From an uncultured Bacteroidales bacterium (GTDB lineage: Bacteria > Bacteroidota > Bacteroidia > Bacteroidales > F082), in the NCBI GenBank assembly GCA_905234455.1, contig CAJOIH010000014.1, positions 1-39,325 on the forward strand: a stretch of DNA of 39,325 nt, given 5' to 3'. The first letter of the stretch is position 1. The number at the start of each line of letters is the position of its first letter. Positions 7,874 to 15,647 of this stretch are shown piece after piece. Under the pieces are notes generated by a model that saw only the letters and a list, made by a program, of their open reading frames with translations, was not told where the DNA came from and made no database searches. A program made the position numbers and the translations under genes.

Positions 7874-8133
7874 ATGAAAAACTAACTTTATCCCTCGCCA
7901 TCATCCTCGGCATAAGCCTCGCAGGCATGGCGCAACAGCAAGGTGGCGGCCTCTTCGGACGCGGTGCTGTCATTGATGAAACCTATAACGTCTACGACAA
8001 CCGCACTGGCAACGGCCTGATGCTTCCTGGCTCACACGGCGATGCCAACGACGTCTCAGCTCCCCTTGGCACTGGTGCCCTGTTGCTCATCGGCTTCGGA
8101 GCGGCTTACGCATTGAAGAGAAGACAGAAGTAA
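7874..8133 (+). pseudogene. Small exported protein interrupted by a one-base frameshift
   Basis: The ATG at 7874 runs into a stop after three codons. Adding one A to the five-A run at 7877-7881 restores an 86-residue protein whose first residues, MKKLTLSLAIILGISLAGMA, form a complete signal peptide. It continues in frame through the open stretch that starts at 7927. The mature part is Gly/Asn-rich (GGGLFGRG, then NRTGNGLMLPGSHGD) and ends in PLGTGALLLIGFGAAYALK plus a basic tail, that is, a hydrophobic segment and Arg/Lys end like a membrane or sorting anchor. A proper promoter lies upstream. It may be a real recent lesion, a phase-variable A-run or a sequencing error. The function is not recognised. 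Confidence 0.75.
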
Positions 8134-8206
8134 GAAGTTAAAAGAGAAGGAAGAATTATAGAAAATTAAACAATTTGATAATCAATAAAATACTATATAA
8201 AAAACC

Positions 8207-9028
8207 ATGAAAAGAAAGTCTTTACTTTTCTTGCTGTTAATTACCTTCTGCTTGCCTTGGGCAGCGAATTCACAGGAGGTAACCGTGACCATCACTGATC
8301 TTAATTATGAAAGCACAACAATCAAGCTGCCTTCCATAACGAACTCTAATTATTCAAGCACGCAACAGATTTATACCATTGATGAGATTGGAGGAAAGGG
8401 CCAGATAAAAAGTATCGCCTTCAAAGGCGACAAAAATTGCACCCGTGAATTGGTTATTTATATGACCGACTCGAGCAAAGGCTACTTCTCAAGTACAAGC
8501 GATTACTATACATCAGGAACCCAAGTATTCAGCGGTAGCGTGACCTTTACAGCCAACGAATGGACCACCATCCCGTTGGCTGGTAACGGTTTCACCTTTA
8601 ACAGAGATAACCTTGTCGTTATTGTTGATGACAATACTGGAAGCCACTCTTCGGTAACGAATTGGCAGTCTTTCTACCCTTCCTCTGATCGCTACCAAGC
8701 TTTGTGCTTTTATGATGAAACGAACATCGATCCTTTTTCTCCAAATGCTTCAAACTCACAGTTTGTGGGTTTAAAGAACCAAATCCAGCTTGCCATTGTT
8801 CCCAGTGGCCTCTCTGCGCCGTCTCTCTTTGAACCGAGCAACATCTCCGCATTCGGAGCCACTGTCAGTTGGATGGCCTATCCTTACTCCTATTTGGTGT
8901 GCTACCATTACCAATACGGACCCACTGGCGGCAGCATGTCAGAATGGTTTAGCACCACAGCAGCTTCCGTCGACCTCACCGACCTTATTTCCAGCACAGA
9001 TTACACTTTCAATGTGTATGCCGAATAA
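8207..9028 (+). CDS. Adhesin fragment 1: signal peptide, beta-sandwich and start of a fibronectin type III domain
   Basis: This 273-residue piece starts with a signal peptide (MKRKSLLFLLLITFCLPWAA, then NSQ). A beta-rich domain follows, with YSSTQQIYTIDEIG, IKSIAFKGD and NLVVIVDDNTG, of a kind common in secreted Bacteroidales proteins. From about residue 208 a fibronectin type III domain begins (APSLFEPSNISAFGATVSW) and is cut at TDYTFNVYAE by the TAA. The domain's last strand is found after the stop. If translation ends here, the product is exported without a sorting domain and would not be attached to the surface by T9SS. The upstream 73 bases contain no convincing promoter, so it is probably read with the small gene before it. 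Confidence 0.6.
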   Translation: MKRKSLLFLLLITFCLPWAANSQEVTVTITDLNYESTTIKLPSITNSNYSSTQQIYTIDEIGGKGQIKSIAFKGDKNCTRELVIYMTDSSKGYFSSTSDYYTSGTQVFSGSVTFTANEWTTIPLAGNGFTFNRDNLVVIVDDNTGSHSSVTNWQSFYPSSDRYQALCFYDETNIDPFSPNASNSQFVGLKNQIQLAIVPSGLSAPSLFEPSNISAFGATVSWMAYPYSYLVCYHYQYGPTGGSMSEWFSTTAASVDLTDLISSTDYTFNVYAE

Positions 9029-11008
9029 CGCTTAGGCAACAGCGCAGTAAGTTCCACCACCTTCACCACCGAAGCGGGCTGCGACCCTGCGAGAAACCTC
9101 ACCGCAAGCGACATTACCAGCATGAGCGCTTATTTGACTTGGGATGCCACCAACAGTGCCACCTCCTGGCAATACATCACCGTGGCCCACGGCGACACTC
9201 CCGACTGGACCAGTACAAGCGTGCAAACAACCAACACCACCATCAACGTACCTGCCAATATCTATGCTTGCACCGGACAACCTGCCCAGCCCGACACCGA
9301 TTACGATTTCTATGTGCGCGCCCAGTGCAGCAACGAGGAATTTAGTGATGAAGCCATGCTGACCTTCCACACTGCCGAGTGTGTTGTCAGCACCTTCCCC
9401 TTAACCTACGGCTTTGAAACTTCGGAAGGCTTCCCATATTATGCCTCAGCTCCCACGACCAACCCATTTGGCGACTGTTGGCGAAACGAAACCACCGTGT
9501 CCACTGGAAATTACTTAGACCAATACTTGTGGGGTACTTCCAGATTCTATAAACATAATGGCGAACAGGCCTTGGTTCTACCCGATAAGGGCAACGATAA
9601 TAATCCCGCCAAAACCATGCTGGTGTTCCCCGAAATGAATTTCGCCAACACCAATAGCTTTATGCTGTCGTTCTGGATTTACAGAGACGAAAGCAACTCT
9701 CAACCAGACGGTTTCAATGTGTATGCCAGCGATTGCAACAACATTGGCTCCAACGCCGTTCTTTTGGGCAGATATTCAAGCAGCACCCGCCAACCTTATC
9801 CTGAAACAGTTTCGAGTTCCGGTTGGTATCAATATGAAATAGGTCCTGTCACGATGACGGGCCCTGTCTATCTGATTTTCGAAGGCCTATCCTACAATCG
9901 CCCCACTTACGTTGACGACATCGTCATCAAAGATGTTGTCCCTGTCACCGCCAACCAAATCGTCAGTACCGTGACTGACCCCAGCACGCAAATGACTTGG
10001 AACGATTTTACCCAGCATGTGAATAATGGTCATATATTTCTCGATGACATCGAGTTGAATGAAGATATTAGTATTACTACCATGGTGGGCACCGAGGAGA
10101 ATCCCTTCATGGGCACTTTCAATGGCAAAGGCCATACTCTCTCCGTAAGCATCCAAAGCGATGAAGCGGGAGCCGCACCGTTCCGCTACATCAGCGGAGC
10201 CACCATCAAGAACCTCAAGGTGACAGGCTCTGTTGTAGAGACCAACACCACGGAGGGCGGTTACCACACCGGCGGCCTTGTGGGCTTTGCCTGGAGCGGC
10301 ACCAACACCATCGAAAACTGCCTCGTGAGCACCAACATCACCATCACCACGCTCGGTGGCGGCATCGTGGCCCATGCCAAAAGCTCAACCCTCAACCTCA
10401 CAGGCTGCGTTTATGACGGCAATATCATCAACACCACTCCCGCCAACGACCCCAACCGTGGTGTGGGCGGCTTGGTGGGCTGGTGCGACAATCCCATCCT
10501 CAACATCACCGACTGCATCTACAATGGTAGCAACGGTGTTATCGGCAGCAGCAATCCTGACTATGCGGGCGTGCTTTTCAATCCTGTGGCATGCAAGACG
10601 GGAGAATACAGTGTTACCGCCAATTTGAGCGACTGCTACTATTTCTGCGATGAACCGGAAGCTGAGTATGATGAGATTAATAACATAGTCACTACTGATG
10701 CCCGCAAAGCATATCAAGTGACTGGCACCGGCGATGTCAGCGTTGACATAGCCAACGGACAACCCGTTTTGTACTCTTGCAGCGGTATTTATGGCTACGA
10801 AGGCGCATGGACAGGCATCAAGGCTTACAACATTGTTTATGGCGGCGATGGCAAGACCCTCAATCTTGCCCTCAGCGGCGCCCCGGGCTATGTAGCCAAC
10901 CACGGCACCCTCGAGGCGAATGGCGGAAGCTACGCCCTCACCATGCAGGCCTACAACATCGAGATTAGCGGCCTATCCAACGGCATCACCAAGGAAATAA
11001 ACGCCTAA
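9029..11008 (+). CDS. Adhesin fragment 2: FN3, cleaved-adhesin-like and GLUG-type repeats
   Basis: Open frame between the two TAA codons; the first ATG inside it is at 9122, and a native start here is doubtful. The order is the end of the first FN3 domain, a second FN3 domain (SAYLTWDATNSATSWQYITV), then a cleaved-adhesin/MAM-like jelly roll (YGFETSEGFPYY to YVDDIVIKDV) as in gingipain adhesin regions. It ends with a beta-helical stretch of GLUG-like repeats marked by HTGGLVGFAWSG, GGGIVAHA and GVGGLVGWCDN. The fragment ends at the second TAA after ITKEINA. There is no signal peptide, so as a separate product it would stay in the cytoplasm. The same GLUG repeats occur in the T9SS protein at 19335. 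Confidence 0.55.
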   Translation, partial: RLGNSAVSSTTFTTEAGCDPARNLTASDITSMSAYLTWDATNSATSWQYITVAHGDTPDWTSTSVQTTNTTINVPANIYACTGQPAQPDTDYDFYVRAQCSNEEFSDEAMLTFHTAECVVSTFPLTYGFETSEGFPYYASAPTTNPFGDCWRNETTVSTGNYLDQYLWGTSRFYKHNGEQALVLPDKGNDNNPAKTMLVFPEMNFANTNSFMLSFWIYRDESNSQPDGFNVYASDCNNIGSNAVLLGRYSSSTRQPYPETVSSSGWYQYEIGPVTMTGPVYLIFEGLSYNRPTYVDDIVIKDVVPVTANQIVSTVTDPSTQMTWNDFTQHVNNGHIFLDDIELNEDISITTMVGTEENPFMGTFNGKGHTLSVSIQSDEAGAAPFRYISGATIKNLKVTGSVVETNTTEGGYHTGGLVGFAWSGTNTIENCLVSTNITITTLGGGIVAHAKSSTLNLTGCVYDGNIINTTPANDPNRGVGGLVGWCDNPILNITDCIYNGSNGVIGSSNPDYAGVLFNPVACKTGEYSVTANLSDCYYFCDEPEAEYDEINNIVTTDARKAYQVTGTGDVSVDIANGQPVLYSCSGIYGYEGAWTGIKAYNIVYGGDGKTLNLALSGAPGYVANHGTLEANGGSYALTMQAYNIEISGLSNGITKEINA

Positions 11009-12175
11009 AGCGAAGGACAAGGTGTGACCAACGGCTGGTACCTGATTGCCTCCCCTCTTGATAAAGCATTCGTTCCGTCTACTGAAAACGGTTTCCTCAA
11101 CAACACCTACGACCTTTATCGCTTCAACCAAAGTGCCGAATTGGAATGGGAGAACTGGAAGAGCCACGTCGACAACGACGACCACTACCATTTCGACCTC
11201 GAACCGGGCAAGGGCTATCTCTACGCCAACAGCGGGAATGTCACGCTCATGTTCTGCGGCACACCTTACAGCGGCAACGGCACCGTCAATTTGGAGTATT
11301 CCACCGTTAATCAGAATGAAAACATGCACGGCATGAACCTCATCGGCAACCCCTTCGCCACGGCTGCAACTATCGACAAGCCTTTCTTCAGGATGAACGA
11401 AGGCGGAACGGCACTCACAGCCCAAGTGGAAGCTGGCAACACCGTGGCAGCCATGGAAGGTGTGTTTGTACAAGCCACGCAGGAGGGACAAACGGCGCTC
11501 TTCACGCAAGTGAACAACCGAGGCGGTGAAAAGAGCGAGGTTCCCATGATCAACGTCAATCTCATCCGCAACCGTGGCGAGGTCCTCTCCAATGCCATCG
11601 TCCGCTTCGACAATGGCGAGACCCTCGGCGCATTTTCACTCCGCGAGGATGACAGCAAGCTCTACATCCCGCAAAACGGCAAGGACTACGCCATTGCCTG
11701 CGTGGGTAGAGACAGTGTACACACAGTCTCTACAGCAGAGATACCTGTCAACTTCAAGGCAATGCAGAACAGCGAATACACGATTACCGTTAATCCCGAG
11801 AATTTGGAGATGAATTATCTGCACCTGATTGACAACTTGACGGGTGCTGATTTGGATGTGTTGGCTTCGCCGAATTACACCTTCTTCGCCAAAAGCACCG
11901 ACTACACTTCGCGCTTCAAGCTGGTGTTCATGGCTAATAACGCCAACCTCGACGGTAAAAAAAATGACGACTTTGCTTTCACCATCAACGGTCACCTCAT
12001 CGTCACAGGAGAAGGCACACTGCAGATTGTTGACATGATGGGACGGGTGCTCGTTTCTAAGCAACTGTCAACAACTAACTCCCAACTTCCAACAGCCGAC
12101 TTCCGCTTAGGAGTTTACGTGTTGAGACTGATTAATGGTGAAGAAGTGAAGACGCAGAAGATCGTTGTGAAATAA
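11009..12175 (+). CDS. Adhesin fragment 3: beta domain with T9SS type A sorting domain
   Basis: The frame continues directly from the second TAA (first possible start GTG 11024). GWYLIASPLDKAF and GMNLIGNPFATAA mark a beta-sandwich module that usually precedes sorting domains in Bacteroidales surface proteins. The last 70 or so residues are a T9SS type A sorting domain: INGHLIVTGEGTLQIVDMMG, then LPTADFRLGVYVLRLINGE and the end TQKIVVK. The sorting domain works only when joined to a signal peptide, which this piece lacks. Its good preservation argues that the interruptions are recent or are read through. Confidence 0.55.
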   Translation, partial: SEGQGVTNGWYLIASPLDKAFVPSTENGFLNNTYDLYRFNQSAELEWENWKSHVDNDDHYHFDLEPGKGYLYANSGNVTLMFCGTPYSGNGTVNLEYSTVNQNENMHGMNLIGNPFATAATIDKPFFRMNEGGTALTAQVEAGNTVAAMEGVFVQATQEGQTALFTQVNNRGGEKSEVPMINVNLIRNRGEVLSNAIVRFDNGETLGAFSLREDDSKLYIPQNGKDYAIACVGRDSVHTVSTAEIPVNFKAMQNSEYTITVNPENLEMNYLHLIDNLTGADLDVLASPNYTFFAKSTDYTSRFKLVFMANNANLDGKKNDDFAFTINGHLIVTGEGTLQIVDMMGRVLVSKQLSTTNSQLPTADFRLGVYVLRLINGEEVKTQKIVVK

Positions 12176-12240
12176 AAAACGGCATCACTTACGAAACTTG
12201 AAAAATTATTGTTTTTTCCTTTTTTAAGAAAAAAAATCAC

Positions 12241-12248
12241 TAACTTTG
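12241..12248 (+). promoter_or_regulatory. TAnnTTTG box before nfnAB
   Basis: TAACTTTG lies 23 bases before the ATG. The region upstream is AT-rich, without an obvious TTTG at the usual distance. Confidence 0.6.
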
Positions 12249-12271
12249 GCCATCTTTAAACCCATATCACC

Positions 12272-14539
12272 ATGTTCGAAATTGTACAAAAGAAAACTTT
12301 TGCGGCGGAAACCTACCTGATGGACGTTTACGCCCCGAGAATTGCCCAATCTGCTCTTCCGGGTCAGTTCCTTATTATCAAGATGGAAGAAAACTCCGAA
12401 CGTATTCCATTGACAATCAGTGATTACCAGCGTGTCAAAGGTACCGTCACCATCGTCTTCAAGGCCATCGGCGAATCCACCAAGAAAATGGCTGAGTATA
12501 AAGTCGGCGACCGCTTCCACGATGTGGTAGGTCCTCTCGGCAAACCCTCCGAGTTTGCCACCATGACGGCCGAGGAGCTCCGCAAACGTTCTTTCGTGTT
12601 CATTGGCGGCGGTGTGGGCATCGCGCCCATCTTCCCGCAGGTGAAATGGTTGTATGAACATGGCGCTGTGGCCGACTGCATCATCGGCGCCCGTACCAAG
12701 GACCTCCTCATCTATGAGAAGGAACTTTCGGAATACTGCCATCTGTATGTCACTTCCGACGACGGCTCCACGGGTCGCAAGGGCCTGGTGACCGACGTCC
12801 TCAGGCAGTTGGTGGCCAGCGGCAAAATCTATGACGAGGCCGTGGCCATCGGACCGATGATCATGATGAAGTTCGCCACCAAGACTTGTGAGGAGCTGGG
12901 CATCCGCTGCACCATCTCACTCAACAGCATCATGGTCGACGGCACTGGCATGTGCGGCGCTTGTCGTGTGAGCATCGCAGGCAAGACCAAGTTCACCTGC
13001 ATCGATGGTCCCGAGTTCCTGGGCAAGGATGTCGACTTCGACGAAGCCATGAAGCGTCAGGCCATGTACAACAACGTGGTGACCCGCAAACAGCTTCAAG
13101 CCGAAGAAAAGGCCGAGGGCCACAAGTGCCATGTGGGTGGTATCTCTGAAGAAACATTCGACAAGAAACATAGAGTTCCCGTTCCGGAACAGAAACCTGA
13201 GGTCCGTGCGCATAACTTCGATGAGGTGTGCCTGGGCTATTCGGCCGACATGGCCATCATGGAAGCTCAGCGCTGCCTCAACTGCAAGGATCCTCAGTGT
13301 GTGAAGCATTGCCCCGTCAATGTCAACATCCCGGGTTTCATCGCCCGTGTGGCCAAAGGTGACTTCGAGGGTGCTGCAGGCGTCATCAGCTGCGACTCCG
13401 CTCTGCCGGCCGTTTGCGGTCGCGTTTGTCCGCAAGAGTCCCAGTGCGAGGGTAGCTGCATCATGGGCAAGAAGTTCGAGCCCATCGCCATCGGCAAGCT
13501 GGAACGCTTCGTGGGTGACTATGCCATCGAACATGACCTGCATTTCAGCAGCCAAAGCATCCCGAATGGTCACAAGGTGGCCATCATCGGCTCTGGTCCT
13601 TCGGGCCTTACTTGCGCCAAGGACCTGCTTTCCATGGGTTACGACGTCACCATCTTTGAGGCCTTGCATGAACTTGGCGGCGTGCTGATGTATGGCATCC
13701 CGTCGTTCCGTCTGCCGAAAGACACGGTGGTGAAGAAAGAGGTGGAGAGTGTGCGTAAGCTGGGCGCCAAGTTCGAGAAGGACGTGGTCATCGGCCGTAC
13801 CATCACCATCGACGAGCTGATGCATCGCGAGGGCTTTGAGGCTGTGTTTGTGGGCTCAGGCGCTGGTTTCCCAATGATGCTCAACGTACCAGGTGAGAAC
13901 CTCTGCGGTGTGGTCTCGGCCAACGAGTTCTTGACCCGTAACAACCTGCTTTTCGCTTACAAGGAGGGCTTTGAGACCCCGAACTATGTGGGAAAGAAGG
14001 TGGCCGTGGTCGGCGGCGGCAATGTGGCCATGGATGCTGCGCGTACCGCCTTGCGTCTAGGTGCTGAGGTGCACATCGTGTACCGTCGTTCCGAAGCGGA
14101 ACTCCCTGCCCGTGTGGAGGAAGTGCATCATGCCAAGGAAGAAGGCGTGCAATTCGACCTGCTCACCGCTCCTGTGGAGGTGCTGGGCGACGAGAACGGC
14201 TGGGTGAAAGGCTTCAAGTGCGTCCGTTGTGAACTGGGCGAACCCGATGCCTCAGGCCGTCGCAGCCCCGTCCCGGTCGAAGGCTCTGAGTTCATCCTCG
14301 ATGTCGACATGATCATCATGGCCCTGGGCACCTCGCCGAACCCGCTCATCGGCAGCACTACACGTAACCTCGACCTCAACCGCAAGGGTTGTATCGTGGC
14401 TGACGAAGTGGGCGCCACCTCACGTCCGGGTATCTTCGCCGGCGGCGACGCGGTCAGCGGCGCAGCCACAGTGATCCTCGCCATGGGCGCCGGCAAGAAA
14501 GCCGCCAAGGCCATCGACGAGTATATTAAAGGGCTTTAA
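12272..14539 (+). CDS. Fused NfnAB-type ferredoxin/NADH/NADPH transhydrogenase (SudAB-like)
   Basis: A 755-residue fusion of the two subunits of NADH-dependent reduced ferredoxin:NADP oxidoreductase. The N-terminal part (about 1-280) is an FNR/PyrK-like module with RIPLTI (FAD), FIGGGVGIAPIFPQVKW (NAD) and a [2Fe-2S] site in DGTGMCGACRVS with a later cysteine (FTCIDGPEF). The Asp/Cys ligand set is the one known from NfnA. The C-terminal part is a GltD-like module: cysteines in CLNCKDPQCVKHCP and CGRVCPQESQCEGSC for two [4Fe-4S] clusters, IIGSGPSGLTCAKDL for FAD and VVGGGNVAMDAARTALRLG for NADPH. It probably bifurcates electrons and so links with the hydrogenase at the left edge. A glutamate synthase small subunit or sulfide dehydrogenase annotation is also common for such fusions. 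Its stop overlaps that of the opposite gene. Confidence 0.9.
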   Translation: MFEIVQKKTFAAETYLMDVYAPRIAQSALPGQFLIIKMEENSERIPLTISDYQRVKGTVTIVFKAIGESTKKMAEYKVGDRFHDVVGPLGKPSEFATMTAEELRKRSFVFIGGGVGIAPIFPQVKWLYEHGAVADCIIGARTKDLLIYEKELSEYCHLYVTSDDGSTGRKGLVTDVLRQLVASGKIYDEAVAIGPMIMMKFATKTCEELGIRCTISLNSIMVDGTGMCGACRVSIAGKTKFTCIDGPEFLGKDVDFDEAMKRQAMYNNVVTRKQLQAEEKAEGHKCHVGGISEETFDKKHRVPVPEQKPEVRAHNFDEVCLGYSADMAIMEAQRCLNCKDPQCVKHCPVNVNIPGFIARVAKGDFEGAAGVISCDSALPAVCGRVCPQESQCEGSCIMGKKFEPIAIGKLERFVGDYAIEHDLHFSSQSIPNGHKVAIIGSGPSGLTCAKDLLSMGYDVTIFEALHELGGVLMYGIPSFRLPKDTVVKKEVESVRKLGAKFEKDVVIGRTITIDELMHREGFEAVFVGSGAGFPMMLNVPGENLCGVVSANEFLTRNNLLFAYKEGFETPNYVGKKVAVVGGGNVAMDAARTALRLGAEVHIVYRRSEAELPARVEEVHHAKEEGVQFDLLTAPVEVLGDENGWVKGFKCVRCELGEPDASGRRSPVPVEGSEFILDVDMIIMALGTSPNPLIGSTTRNLDLNRKGCIVADEVGATSRPGIFAGGDAVSGAATVILAMGAGKKAAKAIDEYIKGL

Positions 14540-14835
14540 TTCTTGATTTCCACATAGAACACCGTCGGGTCGTCCTCTTCGCAGAACGACTCGTCGGTGT
14601 AATATTGTCCCGGCTTTCCGTCGTCTGTGAATAACTGCAGCACCACCTTCTTGAAAGGTATGGGCTTTCCGGCGTCGCTATATTTCTGGACATCTGCAGG
14701 GGTGAGTCCCTCAATTTCCATCATCTTGAGCATCATGGCCAAGTCGAGGTTCACATTCAAAAGATCCTGCTTCCACTCAATGCTGATGACTGCAGTGGTG
14801 TAGAGCTTGAAATTCTTTACTTCTATGGGTTTCAT
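14536..14835 (-). CDS. Conserved-looking small protein of unknown function
   Basis: A 99-residue acidic, soluble protein with no signal peptide or membrane segment. It begins MKPIEVKNFKLYTTAVISIEW and has a central helix-like part rich in Met and Leu (LDLAMMLKMMEIEGLT), followed by a strand-rich end (KKVVLQLFTDDGKPGQYY). I do not recognise the family. A TAAATTTG box on the minus strand at 14869-14862 supports a start at 14835 rather than further upstream. It converges on nfnAB, and the two genes share the palindrome TTAA as overlapping stop codons. Confidence 0.7.
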   Translation of the reverse strand: MKPIEVKNFKLYTTAVISIEWKQDLLNVNLDLAMMLKMMEIEGLTPADVQKYSDAGKPIPFKKVVLQLFTDDGKPGQYYTDESFCEEDDPTVFYVEIKN

Positions 14836-14850
14836 GTTCGGGAATTTTTG

Positions 14851-14858
14851 TAATTTTG
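14851..14858 (+). promoter_or_regulatory. TAnnTTTG box for the MORN-repeat gene
   Basis: TAATTTTG, 27 bases before ATG 14886. It is placed head to head with the minus-strand box 4 bases further on. Confidence 0.65.
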
Positions 14859-14861
14859 ATG

Positions 14862-14869
14862 CAAATTTA
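14862..14869 (-). promoter_or_regulatory. TAnnTTTG box for the small unknown gene
   Basis: TAAATTTG read on the minus strand, 26 bases before the ATG at 14835. The two divergent promoters overlap within 20 bases, so they probably exclude or co-regulate each other. Confidence 0.6.
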
Positions 14870-14885
14870 ATAAAAAACAATCACG

Positions 14886-15647
14886 ATGCGTAAATCTTTG
14901 TTTATCATAGCAGCCTTGTTGCTCTCGCTGAATGTCTCAGCACAAATCAAGGAAGAAGGAGAGATTCGTGACGGCCTCAAGGAAGGCACCTGGTACGAAA
15001 TTGACGTCAACAAGAACCTGATCCGCAAGGTGGTGCAATACGAAAACGGCAAGAAGAACGGCCTCTATATGGAAATCGATGAGACCGGTGCCTTGGTGAA
15101 GAAATGCGAGTATGCCGACAACCAGCTCAACGGATCGTCGTACACCTGGTTCCGCGGTGGACGCCTCTCCAGCAAGAACAGTTACAAGAACGGTGTCCTC
15201 GACGGTGAACAGATCGCCTGCTATGAGCAGGGTGCCACCCGCGAGATTGCCAATTACAAGGACGGACAGCGCGAGGGACAGACCATTTGGTTCGACCAGA
15301 ACGGCAACATGGTGATGACCATCGAATACAAAGCAGGAAAGTTCGACGGCAAACAGGAGACCTACTATAAAGGCAATCGGCTGAAAAGCTCCAAGATGTA
15401 TAAGGACAACGTACAGGACGGTCCCGCCGTCGAATACTATGAGAGTGGTGCCATCATGTCCGAGAGCAACTACAAGAACGGCAAACTCTCCGGTAAAGTG
15501 AAGAAATACGAGGACAAGAAGCCGGAAGAAATCAAGAAGGAAATGGAGATGAAGGCTGACATCAAGGAAGTTGACTTCAAGGAAGTGAAGAATATGGAGA
15601 TCAAAGTCGTTGATAAAGCTGAGAAGAAAGAGGTGAAAAAGCAGTGA
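14886..15647 (+). CDS. Secreted MORN-like (YwqK-type) repeat protein
   Basis: A 253-residue protein with a signal peptide (MRKSLFIIAALLLSLNVSAQ) and about seven repeats of the form Y-K-NG-x-x-DG-x-x-x-x-Y. Examples are YENGKKNGLYMEI, YKNGVLDGEQIACYE, YKDGQREGQTIWF and YKNGKLSGKVKKYE. These are the variant MORN repeats found in YwqK-type proteins. The last 50 residues are Lys/Glu-rich and probably form a charged helix (KKEMEMKADIKEVDFKEVK). The repeats make an extended beta sheet, but no partner is known. The stop codon overlaps the GTG start of the TonB receptor gene (GTGA), so the two are probably translationally coupled and may act together at the cell envelope. Confidence 0.82.
   Translation: MRKSLFIIAALLLSLNVSAQIKEEGEIRDGLKEGTWYEIDVNKNLIRKVVQYENGKKNGLYMEIDETGALVKKCEYADNQLNGSSYTWFRGGRLSSKNSYKNGVLDGEQIACYEQGATREIANYKDGQREGQTIWFDQNGNMVMTIEYKAGKFDGKQETYYKGNRLKSSKMYKDNVQDGPAVEYYESGAIMSESNYKNGKLSGKVKKYEDKKPEEIKKEMEMKADIKEVDFKEVKNMEIKVVDKAEKKEVKKQ

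Larger units (their letters stand above)
8207..12175 (+). pseudogene. Large T9SS-secreted adhesin-like gene with two in-frame TAA codons
   Basis: One reading frame runs for 3,969 bases (1,322 codons) from a signal peptide to a T9SS C-terminal sorting domain. It is broken only by TAA at 9026-9028 and TAA at 11006-11008. The three pieces share the same frame, and domain sequence continues across both stops with no indel. Both stops fall where a single base change from a tyrosine (TAT/TAC) or glutamine (CAA) codon would explain them. Many genes in the window end in TAA, so a changed genetic code is not the explanation. Possible readings are a very recent pseudogene, a strain-level mixture in an assembly, or read-through. 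The three pieces are described separately. Confidence 0.8.

Noticed and set aside
8207..12175. Altered genetic code with TAA read as sense
   Set aside because: Many ordinary genes in the window, such as hydA, ahcY and nfnAB, end in TAA at the expected family length.
12917..13825. Minus-strand open frame opposite nfnAB
   Set aside because: Same reason: no motif, and the sense strand has full cofactor-binding signatures.
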